Source of the DNA: Eulemur rufifrons
Lineage: Eukaryota > Chordata > Mammalia > Primates > Lemuridae
Direction: 5' to 3'
Assembly (NCBI RefSeq): GCF_041146395.1
Contig: NC_090984.1
Location: 79,061,114-79,125,113 of the forward strand
Length of the DNA stretch: 64,000 nt
The position numbers and the translations under genes were made by a program. The notes below the pieces were generated by a model that had not been told where the DNA came from, searched no databases, and saw only the letters and a list, made by a program, of their open reading frames with translations. Positions 51,801-64,000 of this stretch are shown in pieces. Position 1 is the stretch's first letter; every line of letters begins with the position of its first letter.

Positions 51801-54285
51801 AAATCCTCAACAAAATACTAGCAAATTCAACAGCACATTAAAAAGATTATTCACCATAATCAGGTGAAATCCATTCCTGGGATGCAAGGACAGCTCAACA
51901 TGTGCAAATCAATAAACCTGACACATCACATTAACAGAATCAAGGACAAAAACCATATGATCATTTTAATAGACACAGAAAAAGTATTTGATAAAATCCA
52001 ACATCCCTTCATGATAAAACGCTAACTAGGCATAGAAGGAATCTAGCTCAACACAATAAAAGCCATAAATGACAAACCCACAGCTAACATCATAATGAAT
52101 GGGGAAAAGTTGAAAGTGTTTCCTCTAATATCTGGAACAATACAAAGATGCCCACTTTCACTATTATTATTGAACATATTACTGGAAGTCCTACCCAGAG
52201 AAATTAGGCAAAAGAAAGAAAGAAATGGGATTTAAATTGGAAAAGAGGAAGTCAAATTGTTACTGTGTGCAGATGACATAATCGTCCATATAAAATATCA
52301 TAAAGATTCCATGAGAAAGCTATTATTTAATAGAACTAATAAATAAATTCAGTCATGTTTCAGGATACAAAATCAACATACAAAAATCATTAGTATTTCT
52401 ATACATCAATAGCAAACTATCTGAAAAAAATCAAGAAAGCAACCACAGTTACAAAATCTACAAAAACTAAATACTTAGAAATAAATTTAATCAAGGAGAT
52501 GAATTATCTCCACAATGAAAACTATGAAACATTGGTGAAATAAATTGCAGAGGACACAAATAAATGGAAAAATATCCCATGTTAATGGATTGGAAGAATT
52601 AATGTTATTAAAATGTGCATGCTACCCAAAGCAGTCTACAGATTCATTGCAATTCCTAGCAAAATATCAATGATATTCTTCACAGATATAGAAAAACAAC
52701 TGTAAAATTTTATAGAATAACAAAAGTCCTCAAACAGCCAAAGCAATTTTGAACAAAAGCAACAAAGTTGGCATCACACTACCTGACTTCAAAATATTCT
52801 ACAAAGCTATAGAAACTAAAACAGCTGTGATACTGGCATTAAAAACAGACATATAGACCAATGGAACAGAATAAAGAACTCAGAAATAAATCCATCTACT
52901 TAGAGCCAACTGATTTTTCAAAGGGGCCAAAACACACACTAGTGATAGGACTGTATCTTCAATAAATGGTGCTGAGAAAACTGGATATCCACATGCAGAA
53001 GAACAAAGCTAGACCCCTATCTCTCATCATATACAAAAATTAACTCAAAACAGATTAAATACTTAAATGTAAGATATAAAATGATAAAAACTACTAGAAG
53101 AAAAACATAGAGGAAATGCTTCATGACTTTAGTCTGGGCACAAGAAACTAAAGCAAAAATAGACAAATAGGATTACATTGAAATAAAAAGCTACTGCATA
53201 GCAATGGAAACAATCAACAAAGTGAAGAGACAACCTACAAAATTGGAAGATATATTTGTAAACTACGCGTCTGACAAGAGATTAAGATCCAGAATATACA
53301 AGGAACTCAAACAACTCAATCTCAAAAAACAAATAATCTGATTTAAAAATGGGCAAGAGATCTGAATAGACACTTTTCAAAAAGAAGATATACAAGTGGC
53401 CAATAGATATATGAAAAAGCACACAACATCACTTACATCAGGGAAATGGAAAACAAAGCCACAATAGAATATCATCTCACTCCCATTAGAATGGCTATTA
53501 TCAAAAAGACAAAAAATAACAAATAGCAGTATGGATGTAGAGAAAGGGAACCCTTGTGCACTGTTAGTGGGAATATAAATTAATACAGCCAACATGGAAA
53601 AAAGTATGTATATTCTTCAAAAAATTTAAAATAGAACTACCCTATGGAATCCCACTGCTGGCTATATATCCAAAGGAAATAAAATCAGTATGACAAGGAG
53701 ATATCTGCACTCTCATGTTTATTGTGGTACTATTTACAATAGTGAAAATAGGAATGAACCTAAGGTTCCATTAATACATGAATAAAGAAAATGTTATACA
53801 CAATTCAGCCATAAAATAATGAAATCCTGTCATTTTCAGCAACGTGAATGAACATGGAGGACATTATGTTAAGTAAAACAAGACAGAAACAGAAAGAAGA
53901 ATATTTCATGGTCTCACTGCTATTTGTAATCTAAAGAAGTTGGTTTCACAGAAATAGAGAGCAGAATAGTGGTTACCAATGAATGGCTGGAGAGGAGAGG
54001 AGAGAATAGGGAGAGATTGGTCACTGGGTACAAAGTTACAGTTAAATAGGAAGAATTAAGTTTTTGTGTTCTATTGTACAGTGGGGTGACTATGATTAAC
54101 AATATTGTAATGCATATATCAAAATAGCTAAATGAATTTTGAATGTTCTCACAAAAAAGATAAATAGATGAAGTGATGGATGTGCTAAATACCCTAATTT
54201 GACTATTACACATGTATACAATTATTGAAACATCATGCTGTACTTCACAAATATGTGCAATTATTATATATCAATTTTCTAAAAG
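48815..54285 (+). mobile_element. Nearly complete old L1 (L1MA-like)
   Basis: About 5.5 kb in one orientation. 48815-50040 is the ORF1 end and following spacer (TGAAGAATTGTGTATCCAGCAAGG; GGGAATTAATCACCACCAGACC; GGTGGTGTGTAAGCCACTTA). ORF2 begins near 50040, with endonuclease strings (GTAGCTATACTTATATTAAA-like; ACTGTACATGGAACATCCTCCAGG). The reverse transcriptase follows at about 51500-52700, with CADD at about 52265-52277 in place of FADD, then the C-terminal domain and a 3' UTR at 53890-54285. Frameshifts and stops are everywhere. The 5' end is truncated within ORF1. A truncated Alu lies inside. MDGA2 is on the opposite strand, so this L1 is antisense to it. Confidence 0.92.
50100..50285 (+). 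mobile_element. 5'-truncated Alu inside the old L1
   Basis: Starting CTCTATAAGAAAAAAAAATG and passing CCTTGGTGGTGCATGCC, CTATTCAAGAGGCTGAGGCAAG and ACTGCACTGCAGCCTGGGTGAC, this is an Alu right monomer with a few left-arm bases. Imperfect flanks AAAAGGCATAAAGTG (before) and AAAAGAGGTAAAGTG (after) are probably the target duplication in L1 sequence. Confidence 0.85.
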
Positions 54286-56018
54286 TTTGGGCTTATTTAA
54301 AATATTTAAAACAAATTCCTAATTATCTTGATATTATAAAAAATTTCCTAAGATTTGGCCAAGGCCCATGTGTTCATTTCCAAGTTATCAGACCCATTTG
54401 CAGGTTAGAAATAGCCATAGTTAAAAAGTGTTTAGAATTACCCCAGTATTTGTAAATGTTAACATGTTTGACAAATGCTAGAGGAAAATATGTTTTATAA
54501 ATATTAACAATGTCCATATTTTCAAAATAGATTGACAATAGAATAATCAAATACATAATAAACAATCATTTATCTGGATGATAAAAATTTTATTTTATGT
54601 TCGTAACTAAAGAAACACTTTAGTAAAAATTGAAGAATGAGTTACAGTAGTGCAGAATATATGGGAAAAATTTAGTCCTGCCTGCTGGCACAGAACATTT
54701 GATGCCATAGTGGCCTAAGTCAAGCAAGGGTCAGATCAAAACAGTCTTCAATACTGTGTCATGGTAAACTCACTAGTGACACACGTGCAATGATGATTTT
54801 CAGAGATTAATATTTTGGCAACTCAAAACTGCTCTATATATTTGATAAAATAAAAATGAATATTTTTATTTATAATATACTTGCAAAACAGAAATATGAT
54901 GCATGCAGATGTTATTGCTTTATCATGCATTCTTCCACAGTTGATATCTAAACATTGGCAATTATGTTAATCTGAAGATGATGCTAATCTTATGTCAGGC
55001 TTTAGTTTATTATAAAAGGAAATATATTTTATGATGAAAAAATGGGATGCTGGAATATTTACAAACTCAGAATAACCTTATGTTATCAGAGTTTAGATGT
55101 GAAAGCTGTATTAATCTTTAAAATTGTGAAGTATAGTATTTACAATATTTAAAGTTTAGTTATATATTTCCCTAGATAGGGATATACAGATTTATCAAAT
55201 ATATATACAATGTGGTCAAATCCCTGTTTTTATTTTAGTTTATATCATTTTAAAAATTATCATTCATGGTCACAATAGTTTTGAATATTTATTCAAATAT
55301 TTTTTTCCATTTAAAACTTTTTATTTGTTAATTTAGGTTTGTGCTTCTTTCCAGTCATCAAAAAAGCTTTACAACAACAGCTAACACTCCTACAAATTTC
55401 AATGTCTTCCTCAAGAATTACTCATTCTCCACTCCCAGTACAGTACACAAGAATATTTCCTATTTTATTCACTCTGTAAAATTAAATCTGAATCATTAGA
55501 TATTTTCATTCTTAACATAAATAAGGTTCTCTTTCTAAACTACATCATAAACAAAAATGAATAAAGGAAATTAAAGACATATTTGTTTCTAAAACCAAAG
55601 CCAAGTAAATTTCAAATAGATTTCTCTGTTCCTATAAAAGTTATTTACCATTGCAAATGGGGAAATCTAAATCTCTTTTTAAAAGAAATATTTTCCACAA
55701 AAAATAAATCAGTCAGCAAAATATATAATTATGTACTTTATAGTGAAACCTAGTCAAACTTATAGATAAAGAAATAAAGTTAGTATACATCAAGTTAAAA
55801 ATGTTTTTAAGAGTTAGCAATTTAAATTTAACTACCACATAAAAAACAAGTTGCCCTTTATATTTTAGTTCTCTGATCTTTCAGCCAAGCACATATTGGT
55901 TTTTAAAAGGCTCGATTTAAATAACATATCTTTTCAAACAGCTATAATATTGCATGCTGTCTGAATTAGGAAAGTATTATAGCAGTGTTGGGTGGAAATA
56001 TGAGACCTTAATTCCTAC
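54286..56018. other. MDGA2 intron, nothing recognised
   Basis: AT-rich; includes minor short open frames without domains. The 30-odd bases next to the exon at 56019 contain the donor GTAGGA. Confidence 0.55.
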
Positions 56019-56215
56019 CTGGGTAAAGAAGGGTTCATAAATCTCAACTCCTTTATCAGATCCTTGCAGTAACACCTCCTGGCCACGTCTCCAGCTATAC
56101 CGAACAGGTGGATTGGAATTGGCCACACACCGGAGGAACACTGTTCTCTCATAGTAAAATTGTTCTTTAGCTTCACCTATACTTTGATGAACAGTTACTA
56201 CTGGATCATCCAAAT
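56019..56215 (-). CDS. MDGA2: MDGA2 exon encoding the N-terminal part of Ig domain 2
   Basis: This 197 bp exon has an acceptor TTCTTCTAG and a donor GTAGGA. It starts in phase 1 (AT completes a codon begun upstream, expected to be Tyr) and ends in phase 0 at ACC CAG. It encodes LDDPVVTVHQSIGEAKEQF, then the first Ig2 Cys in VFLRCVANS, the core Trp in RYSWRRGQEVLL, and ends IYEPFFTQ. The next exon supplies GETKILKL in frame, which is the expected MDGA junction. This segment is nearly identical between MDGA1 and MDGA2 in my memory, so the MDGA2 call rests mainly on linkage to the other two exons. From the known family structure, Ig1 and Ig2 form the main neuroligin-binding region. Upstream exons (Ig1, signal peptide) lie beyond 64 kb. 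Confidence 0.94.
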
Positions 56216-56876
56216 CTAGAAGAAATAAAAACAACCAAGTGATAATGTTATGAGGTACATGGCTTTTAAAGTATTGTATTGAGCATATAAAATGCAAGCT
56301 AACAAAAGATGCACGTACCTAACTGACTGTATTACTTATCAATAGGCCCATTTTTTTGAGCTTATTGAACTCATTTGCAAAGAAATTTCCAGTGATACAA
56401 ATTAAAACAATAGTTATTTCTTAAGATCTCTATTTGTTGATATAGTACATATGATCTTGTATATTTCCAACTATGCCAATAGCTACAGAAAACAGTGATC
56501 CATGAGAGAGATCAAAACTGAAAACCTCCAAATTCAAGAGTTTAGCCAAAATAAGCCACAGTCACAGAAAAATTAGTATAAAGCAGCCCAATTGACTCTT
56601 TTCCTTAATATAATTTTTTACCTATTATTTATAACTATTATATTAAAAATAATTATGTTTATAAATTATACTTTCTATTGTAATAAAATATGATCTTGCA
56701 CAAAATATGATTTTCCCTTCATTTCAAATTTTATATCCTAGATTATATTTGCAAATTTGAAATGTGATAACAAGAGGCTCTATTAAACATCATTCATATT
56801 TCTATTGCTGAATATTAGAACTATGTGCCATTTTACTTGAATCCTAAAGAAAGACTATATACTATAGGATTTAGCA
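56216..56876. other. MDGA2 intron upstream of the Ig2 exon
   Basis: Contains the acceptor tract TTTATTTCTTCTAG (minus strand) at the exon edge. No other feature recognised. Confidence 0.55.
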
Positions 56877-57100
56877 TTTTCTGGAAAAGGCCAATATGTA
56901 AAAATCTGATCTTTGTGAGTCATATGGTCATTGTCTCAACTACTCATCTCCATGGCTGCACTGTGAAAGCAGCCAAAGACTGTAAGTAAATGAATGAACA
57001 AAGAATGTTGCTGAGTACTAGTAAAACTTTATTTATAAATATAGTCACCTCTCAGCTAGATTTGGCTAATGGGCCATAGTTTCCCAACCCCGGATATGGC
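56877..57100 (+). mobile_element. Small hAT-type non-autonomous element
   Basis: TTTTCTGGAAAAGGCCAATATG, TCTTTGTGAGTCATATGGTC, TCTCAACTACTCATCTCC, GTGAAAGCAGCCAAAGAC, AAAACTTTATTTATAAA, and the end GATTTGGCTAATGGGCCATAGTTTCCCAACCCCGG follow a well-known mammalian hAT-Charlie MITE ('...ggcccgcgggccgtagtttgccgacccctg'). I am unsure of the exact family name (MER58-like). Confidence 0.8.
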
Positions 57101-57264
57101 ATATTCCGGGTCCTTTTCTTAAGAGAAAAAGAAATTAAAAGGTATACTTGCCTTAAAGCAACAAGCTCCTAGTTCCCTATGTTAGTATAAACTTATATAC
57201 TTAACTATGATACAAATACCTTCTGTGTTAATTACCACCTTTACCCAGCTTTACCCCTTTTAAT

Positions 57265-57440
57265 TTTATCACCATGAAAGGTTACTTAACCCTTGTGATC
57301 TTCAATTTCTTTGCCAGTAAAATGGGAATAATAATGGTACTATATTATTCAGACTGTTAAAGGATTAAATGAGATAGTCCATAAAGACCTAGGCATATGG
57401 TAAATGCTCAATAAAAGTTAGCTATTACTATTAATAACAA
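57265..57440 (+). mobile_element. MIR SINE fragment
   Basis: GTAAAATGGGAATAATAATGGTAC, GGATTAAATGAGATAGTCC and AGGCATATGGTAAATGCTCAATAAAAGTTAGC follow the MIR 3' half. Confidence 0.85.
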
Positions 57441-58131
57441 TAATATTATAATTTTTAGTCTCATTTAAACTTCCATTGATTCCATGTTGTTTTCTTGCCT
57501 TTATCTCACCAATTTGTAATACATTCAACTCTCATTATAGACAGGTAAAAATGTCACTTGCTCATTTGTTCAGGCTGCTACATGACAACAAGTTTTGTGA
57601 AAGTGTGGAAAGAACCAATAATGTCTATATAGACATAAGAATAGTGAAGTGTGTGAGCATCTGCCACCCTTAATATGTAAAAGACACTGTTCCTTAGAAA
57701 AAGATTCTCTCTGATATGTTAAAATAATAAAAATCCAACAAAAGTAGTGAAGTAATAGCTACCTTATAGAACCAAAGATCAGAATTCAAAATTTCCCTAT
57801 TTTAAAAAAGTTAATTTTTTCAAATTTGAATTGCTTAACAACCCTACTTTAATTTCTAGTTTTGCAACATTCTAAAGGGTTTTTTTCTTCCAACATTAGA
57901 ATGTTTTCACAGCTACCTCAAAGGCCTCTAATTTTAGTAGTGTAAATTTACAGAACAACTGCTGCTTTTTGGTAATGTTGAAAGAACTTGCAGTTTCAAT
58001 TCACTCTATTAGCAGTGTAGGGATATATGCTGTCTGGTTTTATTATTGGCATATTTAAAGATACTAGTACATTATCAAGAAATGTTTAAAGGTTTTAAAT
58101 ATTAATCAAATATTCACTTATTTGGTGATTT

Positions 58132-58167
58132 GCTCTCTCTTTCTCTCTCTCTCTATATATATATCTC
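58132..58167 (+). repeat. (CT)n(TA)n compound microsatellite
   Basis: CTCTCTCTTTCTCTCTCTCT passes directly into TATATATATAT. Likely polymorphic in length. Confidence 0.93.
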
Positions 58168-58764
58168 CTACAGGAGACTAACTGAATTTAGCCTTAGCGA
58201 CTCGAAAAAAGTTACTCTGATTCAACTGCAAACAATTTATTTTCTGTTTTGTTCAAAACATAATTTCTTTTCGCCATAGATTCATTTTTAAAAGATATGA
58301 GCTGCATATGTGGTAAAAACAAAATTATGAATTCAGAAAGTTTAGGAGCAAAACAGAGTTGGATGATAAAAAGTATAACAATGGTGACTCTTCTCAGGTT
58401 CCAAACAGTTAATAGTATTGTGCTTTCCAACACCCATTTATTGATGTATTCCTAGCTCTTTTCTTGTTAGGTGGTGGTGTCAATAAGCTCAGTCAGGAAT
58501 AGAATGAACCTGAACAATCGTTTAAACATGCTTTTCCCTGGTTTGGATGAGTTTTACATCACAGGCCTTTTGAGATTCTAATCGTGTGACAGTGGCTTAC
58601 TGAGCATTTTATTGGCTAAGTTATCTGTTTGACTCCCTCATGTTTAAGAATTTCTGCTTCATAAATCTTTTTGCTTCTCAGATTTAAAAACTAACATGCT
58701 AAAATAAAATTTGTTTTAGACAAGTCAATTGATGGCATGGCTATAAAATATATGTTAAGGGAGA

Positions 58765-58920
58765 TTATGTGTGTATGCATATATGTATGTGTGTATATGT
58801 GTAAATATATATTATATATACATATGATAATATATAGTTTAAGTAACATATACTTATGTGTCACTTAAATAAATTTTAATATATATTCTATATTTACTAA
58901 ATATATACCTAATATATGTA
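58765..58920 (+). repeat. TG/TA-rich degenerate microsatellite
   Basis: Runs such as TGTGTGTATGCATATATG and AAATATATATTATATATACA; alternating purine-pyrimidine over much of its length. Confidence 0.8.
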
Positions 58921-58924
58921 TTTG

Positions 58925-61900
58925 TCTTAAGATAGCTTTCTGATAAAAGAGAAACTACGACAGAGATGTATATGCAGGAATGGTTTGGGGAAGTGCCTTC
59001 TAGGTCAGCACATGTTGGGGAGTGAAAGAAATAGGTTTGAGCAGGGAGAGGGTTGAACTACAGAGCAGTTGCAAAGGTCTCAGTAGCTCTGGAGATGTTC
59101 TGGAGCTGTGGTGTCCCCTCAGATCTGTCCTACTCAGAGGCAAGGGGGCTAAGCCTTTATATAGCCCCCCCGCCCCCCCGCCCGCCGCTCCATCAACCAG
59201 TCATTCAATTTGTGCTACTCCCCACTAGATGGCACAACCTTAGGAGGGGCTGCTCTGGTTGGCTTAGGGCAATTTCTAGAGAGGGATTTAGCATATAGCA
59301 ATCAGGTGCCGGAGTAATGCATGCTTGAGTCCTGAGGAGGGGATTGCATTCACTCAGGTCCACTTCCTAGGTGTGATAATTCTATCTGGGAAAAGGTACT
59401 TCAGTATTCTGGTTAGTTTCTTTCTGTGAAAACTTTCAAAAGGATAAGTAGTAGGATGATATTCATCATCATCTTCTATTGCCTTTCTAGATTCCTCTCA
59501 CCCTTGTCTAGTACATCTTTTGATGTTGGTATCTTAACTATAATAGTAGGGTTACCAGAACACTGTCATTAGGAAATCTGAGTCCTCAATTTGCCAGACT
59601 CTTCTCAAGCCATGGCCGATGCACTTGTCTGTTTACCACCAAAACTGGACAAGTGAATACCAAGAAATGACACAGTGGATCAACTGTGTATCAAACTTAT
59701 TCTTTACTGGCTCACCATGTAACAACAGCCCTACCTCTAGCAAATCACATAAGCTAATTACTCCCACCAGGATAGTGCCTCCCCTTATCTGCTGTTTCCT
59801 GACACAGAAGCCTAAAGTAGCTGAGTAGCTGCCATGGCTTCAAGAGTAATGTGACTCCTGCTATGTCACTTACTAGAAGCTTTTCTCACTTCTGGGAACT
59901 GAGAACTCTAAACTGGCAGAGCCTAGAGTTGCGGGAAGGGAAGCATAGATTTCCCAAGTGGGTCATTGGATGAGATGGTAGCAAGTGAGGTCACTCTTTG
60001 GTTCTTGGACCCATGTATTCTACAAGTAAAAAAAGAGCACCATATAATAATGGTCATTGATTTGGGATTTAACTGCATCCTGGAGGATAACAGCTGCTCC
60101 TCATTGGATATTATCTCTGCAAGACTTAACTTCCTTCTCAAAATGCCAGCCTGTCAGTCTATGAAGCTGGCATTTTCAGGTGATGTAGTACATAATGTGG
60201 CCAGATAATCTCATGGCAATGTGTCCACTTCAGAATCCTGGATAGATCAACTAGGATCCTGTATTGACAGTTCTCAAAATGTTTCAGGAGTATCCTTTCC
60301 CTAGTACATGTTATCCAAGTAAAAAGACATAGGCTTTTTGTAGGAGAACAGAAGAGAATCATTACCACGGGTATTTGCTGTGGTGTTGCAGGGATCTTTC
60401 TGGTGATTCAGTTGAGCCTTCAGTCAATGAGTTCAAGTTCTGAAAATTGCCTCAGGTTCAGAGATTGTACAAGGAGTCACAACTTTTTATTAGGTGGCCA
60501 TATTCAGCTTCCTGATCATCCATCTTTGATTTATTTCAATTGTGTAGATTGTGTAATACTTTGTTGGCTGTCTACTTACTTTTCCCCTAGAGATGTTGTG
60601 TTCTATTAACCATTTCCATAGCTCTCTGTGAGTTGAGAGTCCTGGATACATTTAAACTAGCTGCTCATTAAGAAAATTGTGCCCATCTTCTTGTGACAAC
60701 TAATCACCATGACCTAACCTCTATTATTTTGAGATTCTGTCATCTTCATTGCTATCAGAGAGCCCAATTTTATAAGAGCATCTCCTGCCATCAATAATTA
60801 CATAAAGAGGATGGTCACCACTGCAGCGTCTCAATTATGCTTATGTCTTAGTCATCAGCACATTCTTATTGCTTTAGTCCATGGGATGTTCTACAAGCCT
60901 TACAAAGAATAGAGTTAGCGGATAACATTTTTTGACCTTACTTACTTTGTATATTCATTTTAACATGCCCAAATCTCTGAGTCTTTTGATATTTTTTTTT
61001 TCCTGTCTGCACAGCAGCCCTGGCATTTATATTAATACTTTATTTAGTCGAGACCATTGCTTTCTTCATGTTTCCAAAAGCCAATCTAGCAGCATGTAAC
61101 ACTGTTTCCTGCTGTCCTTGCCAAGGTGTTAAATCTTGTATCATGGTAGAATGCTCCCCTATCAATAAACTCTGATTCTCTATCTTCACCTGACCTTTCT
61201 CTCCATCCTCAATCCTATTCAATTTTATTCTCTATCCCACTTAGTCCAATAGTACCAGGATCCAGTTCCATACTCCCCTAACTCCTGCCAGCAAATATTG
61301 TCTAGGGTCTACAGCTCATTTGAAGCAGTTTTTCTCTTTTAAAATCTCAGTATTTCCATAGCCAAGTAACATTATGTATTGACCCTATATATTGATCGGG
61401 TGTCCAGGAGTGGAGTTGGAAGCATATCCTAAGAAGGGTGTGAATTGTCTCAAAGGGAAGAAGTTTCTGCATCATTTTTGAGCAAGATGGAAGTGACAGC
61501 CACTATCTGGGAAAAATAGGCCACTTATGTAGGCCCAGAGGATTAGACATATATGAAGTTTCAAGGATATAGAGTTCATAAACCCAGATGTAGCTCACTC
61601 CCTCAAGTCAGGGTTCCACTTATTCTCAAAGAGGGTTCAGACTCTGGCTTAGCTAAGGATGAAAACTTCCTGAAATTCTGTTTTATTGATACTTATTTAA
61701 ATAAGTCCTAAGCCTTTTCATTGGCTTTTATGACTTCTTGCTACAGAGGATGAGTCTCTTTATTTTTTGCTAAAGAGGTCTTATTTTCACGTATCACCCT
61801 CAAGCGATGATTAAGTATACTCAACCTTTCATTATTTTCTCCTCTGCATGAAAGGAGCCCAGAAAAAAATGATTCCATTGACCTTATAATTATTGCTTTC

Positions 61901-62560
61901 CCCTGAATTCCTCAAAAGCCTGAGATATTGAACTCAGAGTGCATTGCCTTCCATTGGTATCTACCCTTGTTTATTATAGGTGAAGTTTTTAACAATTGTA
62001 CCACCATTCAAGGGCTATTGGTGGTCCACCTCCCATCAGCAATGGAGCCCCCATTGCCAATCAGCTATTTGACTAATGGGTGATCCATCTCTAAAATTCC
62101 AATTTTAGAGTCAACGTCCTCAGGCCACCTAGAATGGGTTCTTTGGAAATCTGATTCTTTCATGAAGACATACATTTAGAAAATTTATTGGAGAGTGCCC
62201 TCAGGATCAACTCATTGGTGGCATGCAAAAAAAAAAAAAAAAAATAGGATTAGGCAGTGGGAGAATTTCAGCCATTATACATCACTACAAAGGTGCCAAA
62301 TGATCCAGAAGAAGTTACTGAGTTGAAAAAGCCGTCAGAGTTACCCTGAAAAGTTTTCCTACAAAGGACACTGATTAGTCACTGAATTAGGACTTTCCCT
62401 GGTGAGGAGGCTTGACTTTAGCTTAGGTGGCTCTTTCCAGCTGAGGACAATTTCATAAGAAGGATTCATTTGAGAGCCAACATTTTCCAACACTCTCAGA
62501 ACTTAGAGCACTTGCTACACAGTTTTATCCAAATTTTATCCAGTTCTGCTTTGAGATTAC
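58925..62560 (-). mobile_element. ERVL/MaLR-type provirus remnant
   Basis: On the minus strand, LTR-like text lies at both ends (58925-59380 as the 3' LTR; about 62160-62560 as part of the 5' LTR, with an AATAAA near 62180), with about 2.8 kb of internal sequence between. A minus-strand open stretch at 61222-61040 contains WQGQQETVLHAARL and may be a gag-like remnant. Internal strings (ACTCCCACCAGGATAGTGCC; CTTATCTGCTGTTTCCTGAC; GGTCATTGGATGAGATGG on plus) recur in endogenous retrovirus internal regions as I remember. It has stop codons and frameshifts throughout and cannot produce proteins. Class III assignment and exact ends are uncertain. Confidence 0.6.
59154..59190 (-). promoter_or_regulatory. 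LTR TATA box beside a G-rich run
   Basis: On the minus strand a G-rich run (complement of 59165-59187, almost only C on plus) is followed directly by GGCTATATAAAGG. This is the expected core-promoter layout of an LTR and directs transcription toward lower coordinates, the same direction as MDGA2. No evidence of activity can be read from sequence. Confidence 0.55.
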
Positions 62561-63509
62561 TATTTATCATTTTTTTCAATCTTTAAAAGATCTGTATCTA
62601 TATTTATTCAATAATCAATTTTCATGCTATATGGCCTTGATAATATTACAAAACCATACTGGACTATTTTCTGTTATTGTTGATATTTTATCTAATTTCT
62701 TCTCTTTAAAGTATTTTAATTTCATAGGCTAAAGTGTGTGAAATTCAAACATCTAAAAATCATATTTACTGACAAATGCAAAATGTTTTTTGAAGTAAAG
62801 AGCATATGACTTTTATTATTTATTGGGGGCTAAAATTCTTCCCATTTATAAAGTAATGTGATTAATTAAATGCATTATTTGATACATGAATATTTATTTT
62901 AAATATATTTTAATAACATAACTAATATGGTTTTCTATAAAATATATTCCTATGTGAACAAGACCAACACCTTAGTTGTGTTTGAATTCCTAAAAACCAA
63001 AATAAGGGACATAAATACTCAATAATAATCAAATGGATTAATATAAAGAAAGAATTATCTGTTACTAATACAGTCAATGTCAGTTTTAACAAAACTACCC
63101 ATACATAATAATCTAAAAAAATTAAATTTTTTCCTTAAGTGCAGCAGTTACTCCTTTATAACTGAAATAATTTTCTTGAAACTTTTTTTTTTGGCTGATT
63201 AAATATGCCAGACACTGACAGATTAGAGTCATTTTAAGAAAATAAAAAATATGATGATGTATGCTATTTTCCTTATCTCTAGAATGAAGTCTCCCAAAAG
63301 AATTTAAAACATGAAAAATTTGATCTAAATTTTAATGAAATGGCAAGGGGAAGGTTCCAAGACAATCTGAAATTTTAAATAGTTTTTCATTGTGCACCTA
63401 TAAGAATTATCTACTTGTCAGTTCTATTTTACAAACATGTTTTGAATTCCTATGCACTTTGACATATAGCTGTTTAGCGTACAGTTTACATATCATCAAC
63501 TAATGGTGA
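62561..63509. other. MDGA2 intron, nothing recognised
   Basis: Very AT-rich; no element supported. Confidence 0.5.
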
Positions 63510-63690
63510 TAGACCTAATATTTACTGAGCACATATTTTGGGCCAGATTTTTTGGAACAAACTTCACATATGCCAACTAATTTTATTTTTATAGAAAACT
63601 TGTCTGTTTTAATCTCCTGGAAAGTTGGGCTTCAGAAAGATTAAGTAATTTGCAGTTTATAAATAGCAGGGTTAGTATTATAATCAAATT
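63510..63690 (-). mobile_element. MIR SINE fragment
   Basis: ATATTTACTGAGCACATATTTTGGGCCAGA, then GCTTCAGAAAGATTAAGTAATTTGCAG and AAATAGCAGGGTTAGTATTATAATC, follow antisense MIR. Confidence 0.7.
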
Positions 63691-63694
63691 TGTC

Positions 63695-64000
63695 CAGATA
63701 TATCTACAATATGCTAGGCATTATATAAGCCACTCAGTTTACAAGTAGCCTAGAATTTATGAGTCAAGAAAAATGAGTAAGATTAAAAAAGTAGATAAAT
63801 AATCCTATAGATACATAAAGCAAAGATAGATAACCGATTCTTTCTGGAAAGAATAGTAAAGCCTTCCTGAAAAGATGATGCCTGAGAGAAATCCTGAATT
63901 ATGAAGCAAGTAAGCCAGGTAGAGTAGGCAGGGGCATGTAGAAAGTTCTGAGGTGTCAGAGCAAATATCATATTTCAGATATCCAGCAAAGCTAGAACAG
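63695..64000 (-). mobile_element. Ancient LINE relic (L2-type), antisense, cut by the window edge
   Basis: ATATGCTAGGCATTATATAAG, GAATAGTAAAGCCTTCCTGAAAAGATGATGCCTGAG and GCAGGGGCATGTAGAAAG match the family order at 39480-39960. Confidence 0.5.

Larger units (their letters stand above)
57441..58924. other. MDGA2 intron with microsatellites
   Basis: A compound (CT)n(TA)n lies at 58132-58167 and a TG/TA-rich stretch at 58765-58920. Nothing else recognised. Confidence 0.5.

Overview
The window is intronic DNA from a large primate gene. Three GT-AG exons on the minus strand encode parts of immunoglobulin domains 2 and 3 of MDGA2 (MAM domain-containing GPI anchor protein 2, a neuronal GPI-anchored protein that binds neuroligins). 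In transcript order they are 56215-56019, 27860-27728 and 1600-1331. Reading phases are compatible across both introns, which are about 28.2 kb and 26.1 kb. I see no other functional protein gene; nearly all other reading frames are shadows of transposable elements. The organism is most likely a strepsirrhine primate, probably a lemur. Three full-length dimeric Alu copies carry the mid-element insertion typical, to my knowledge, of lemur Alus (a variant of ATTATATGGACAGCTAAAAA), and several L1 copies have a strepsirrhine-type 3' end. That assignment rests on memory of repeat families, not on a search. || Layout. 1-8 kb: MDGA2 Ig3 exon, a lemur-type Alu, a MIR, an L1 fragment in inverted arrangement, and an ERVL-type LTR. 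8-22 kb: mostly unique AT-rich intron with two L1 3' pieces (one inverted), a 2.3 kb old L1, MIR/L2 relics and a polypurine tract. 22-30 kb: a MaLR LTR split by an Alu, the second MDGA2 exon, and a small tailless 7SL-like retrocopy. 30-35.8 kb: a hAT DNA transposon of MER30/Charlie type with a dead transposase, split by two separate L1 insertions that both contain an inversion. 36-48 kb: old LINE relics, a MaLR solo LTR, Alus and L1 pieces. 48.8-54.3 kb: a nearly complete old L1. 56 kb: the third MDGA2 exon. 57-64 kb: a small hAT element, microsatellites, a minus-strand ERVL/MaLR provirus remnant, and MIR/L2-like relics. || I found no CRISPR array, operon, tRNA or rRNA gene, and no convincing undescribed system. 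The most informative signals are a nested insertion history that can be read base by base, four L1 copies with inverted structure (one also with a candidate 3' transduction), and the tailless 7SL-like retrocopy.
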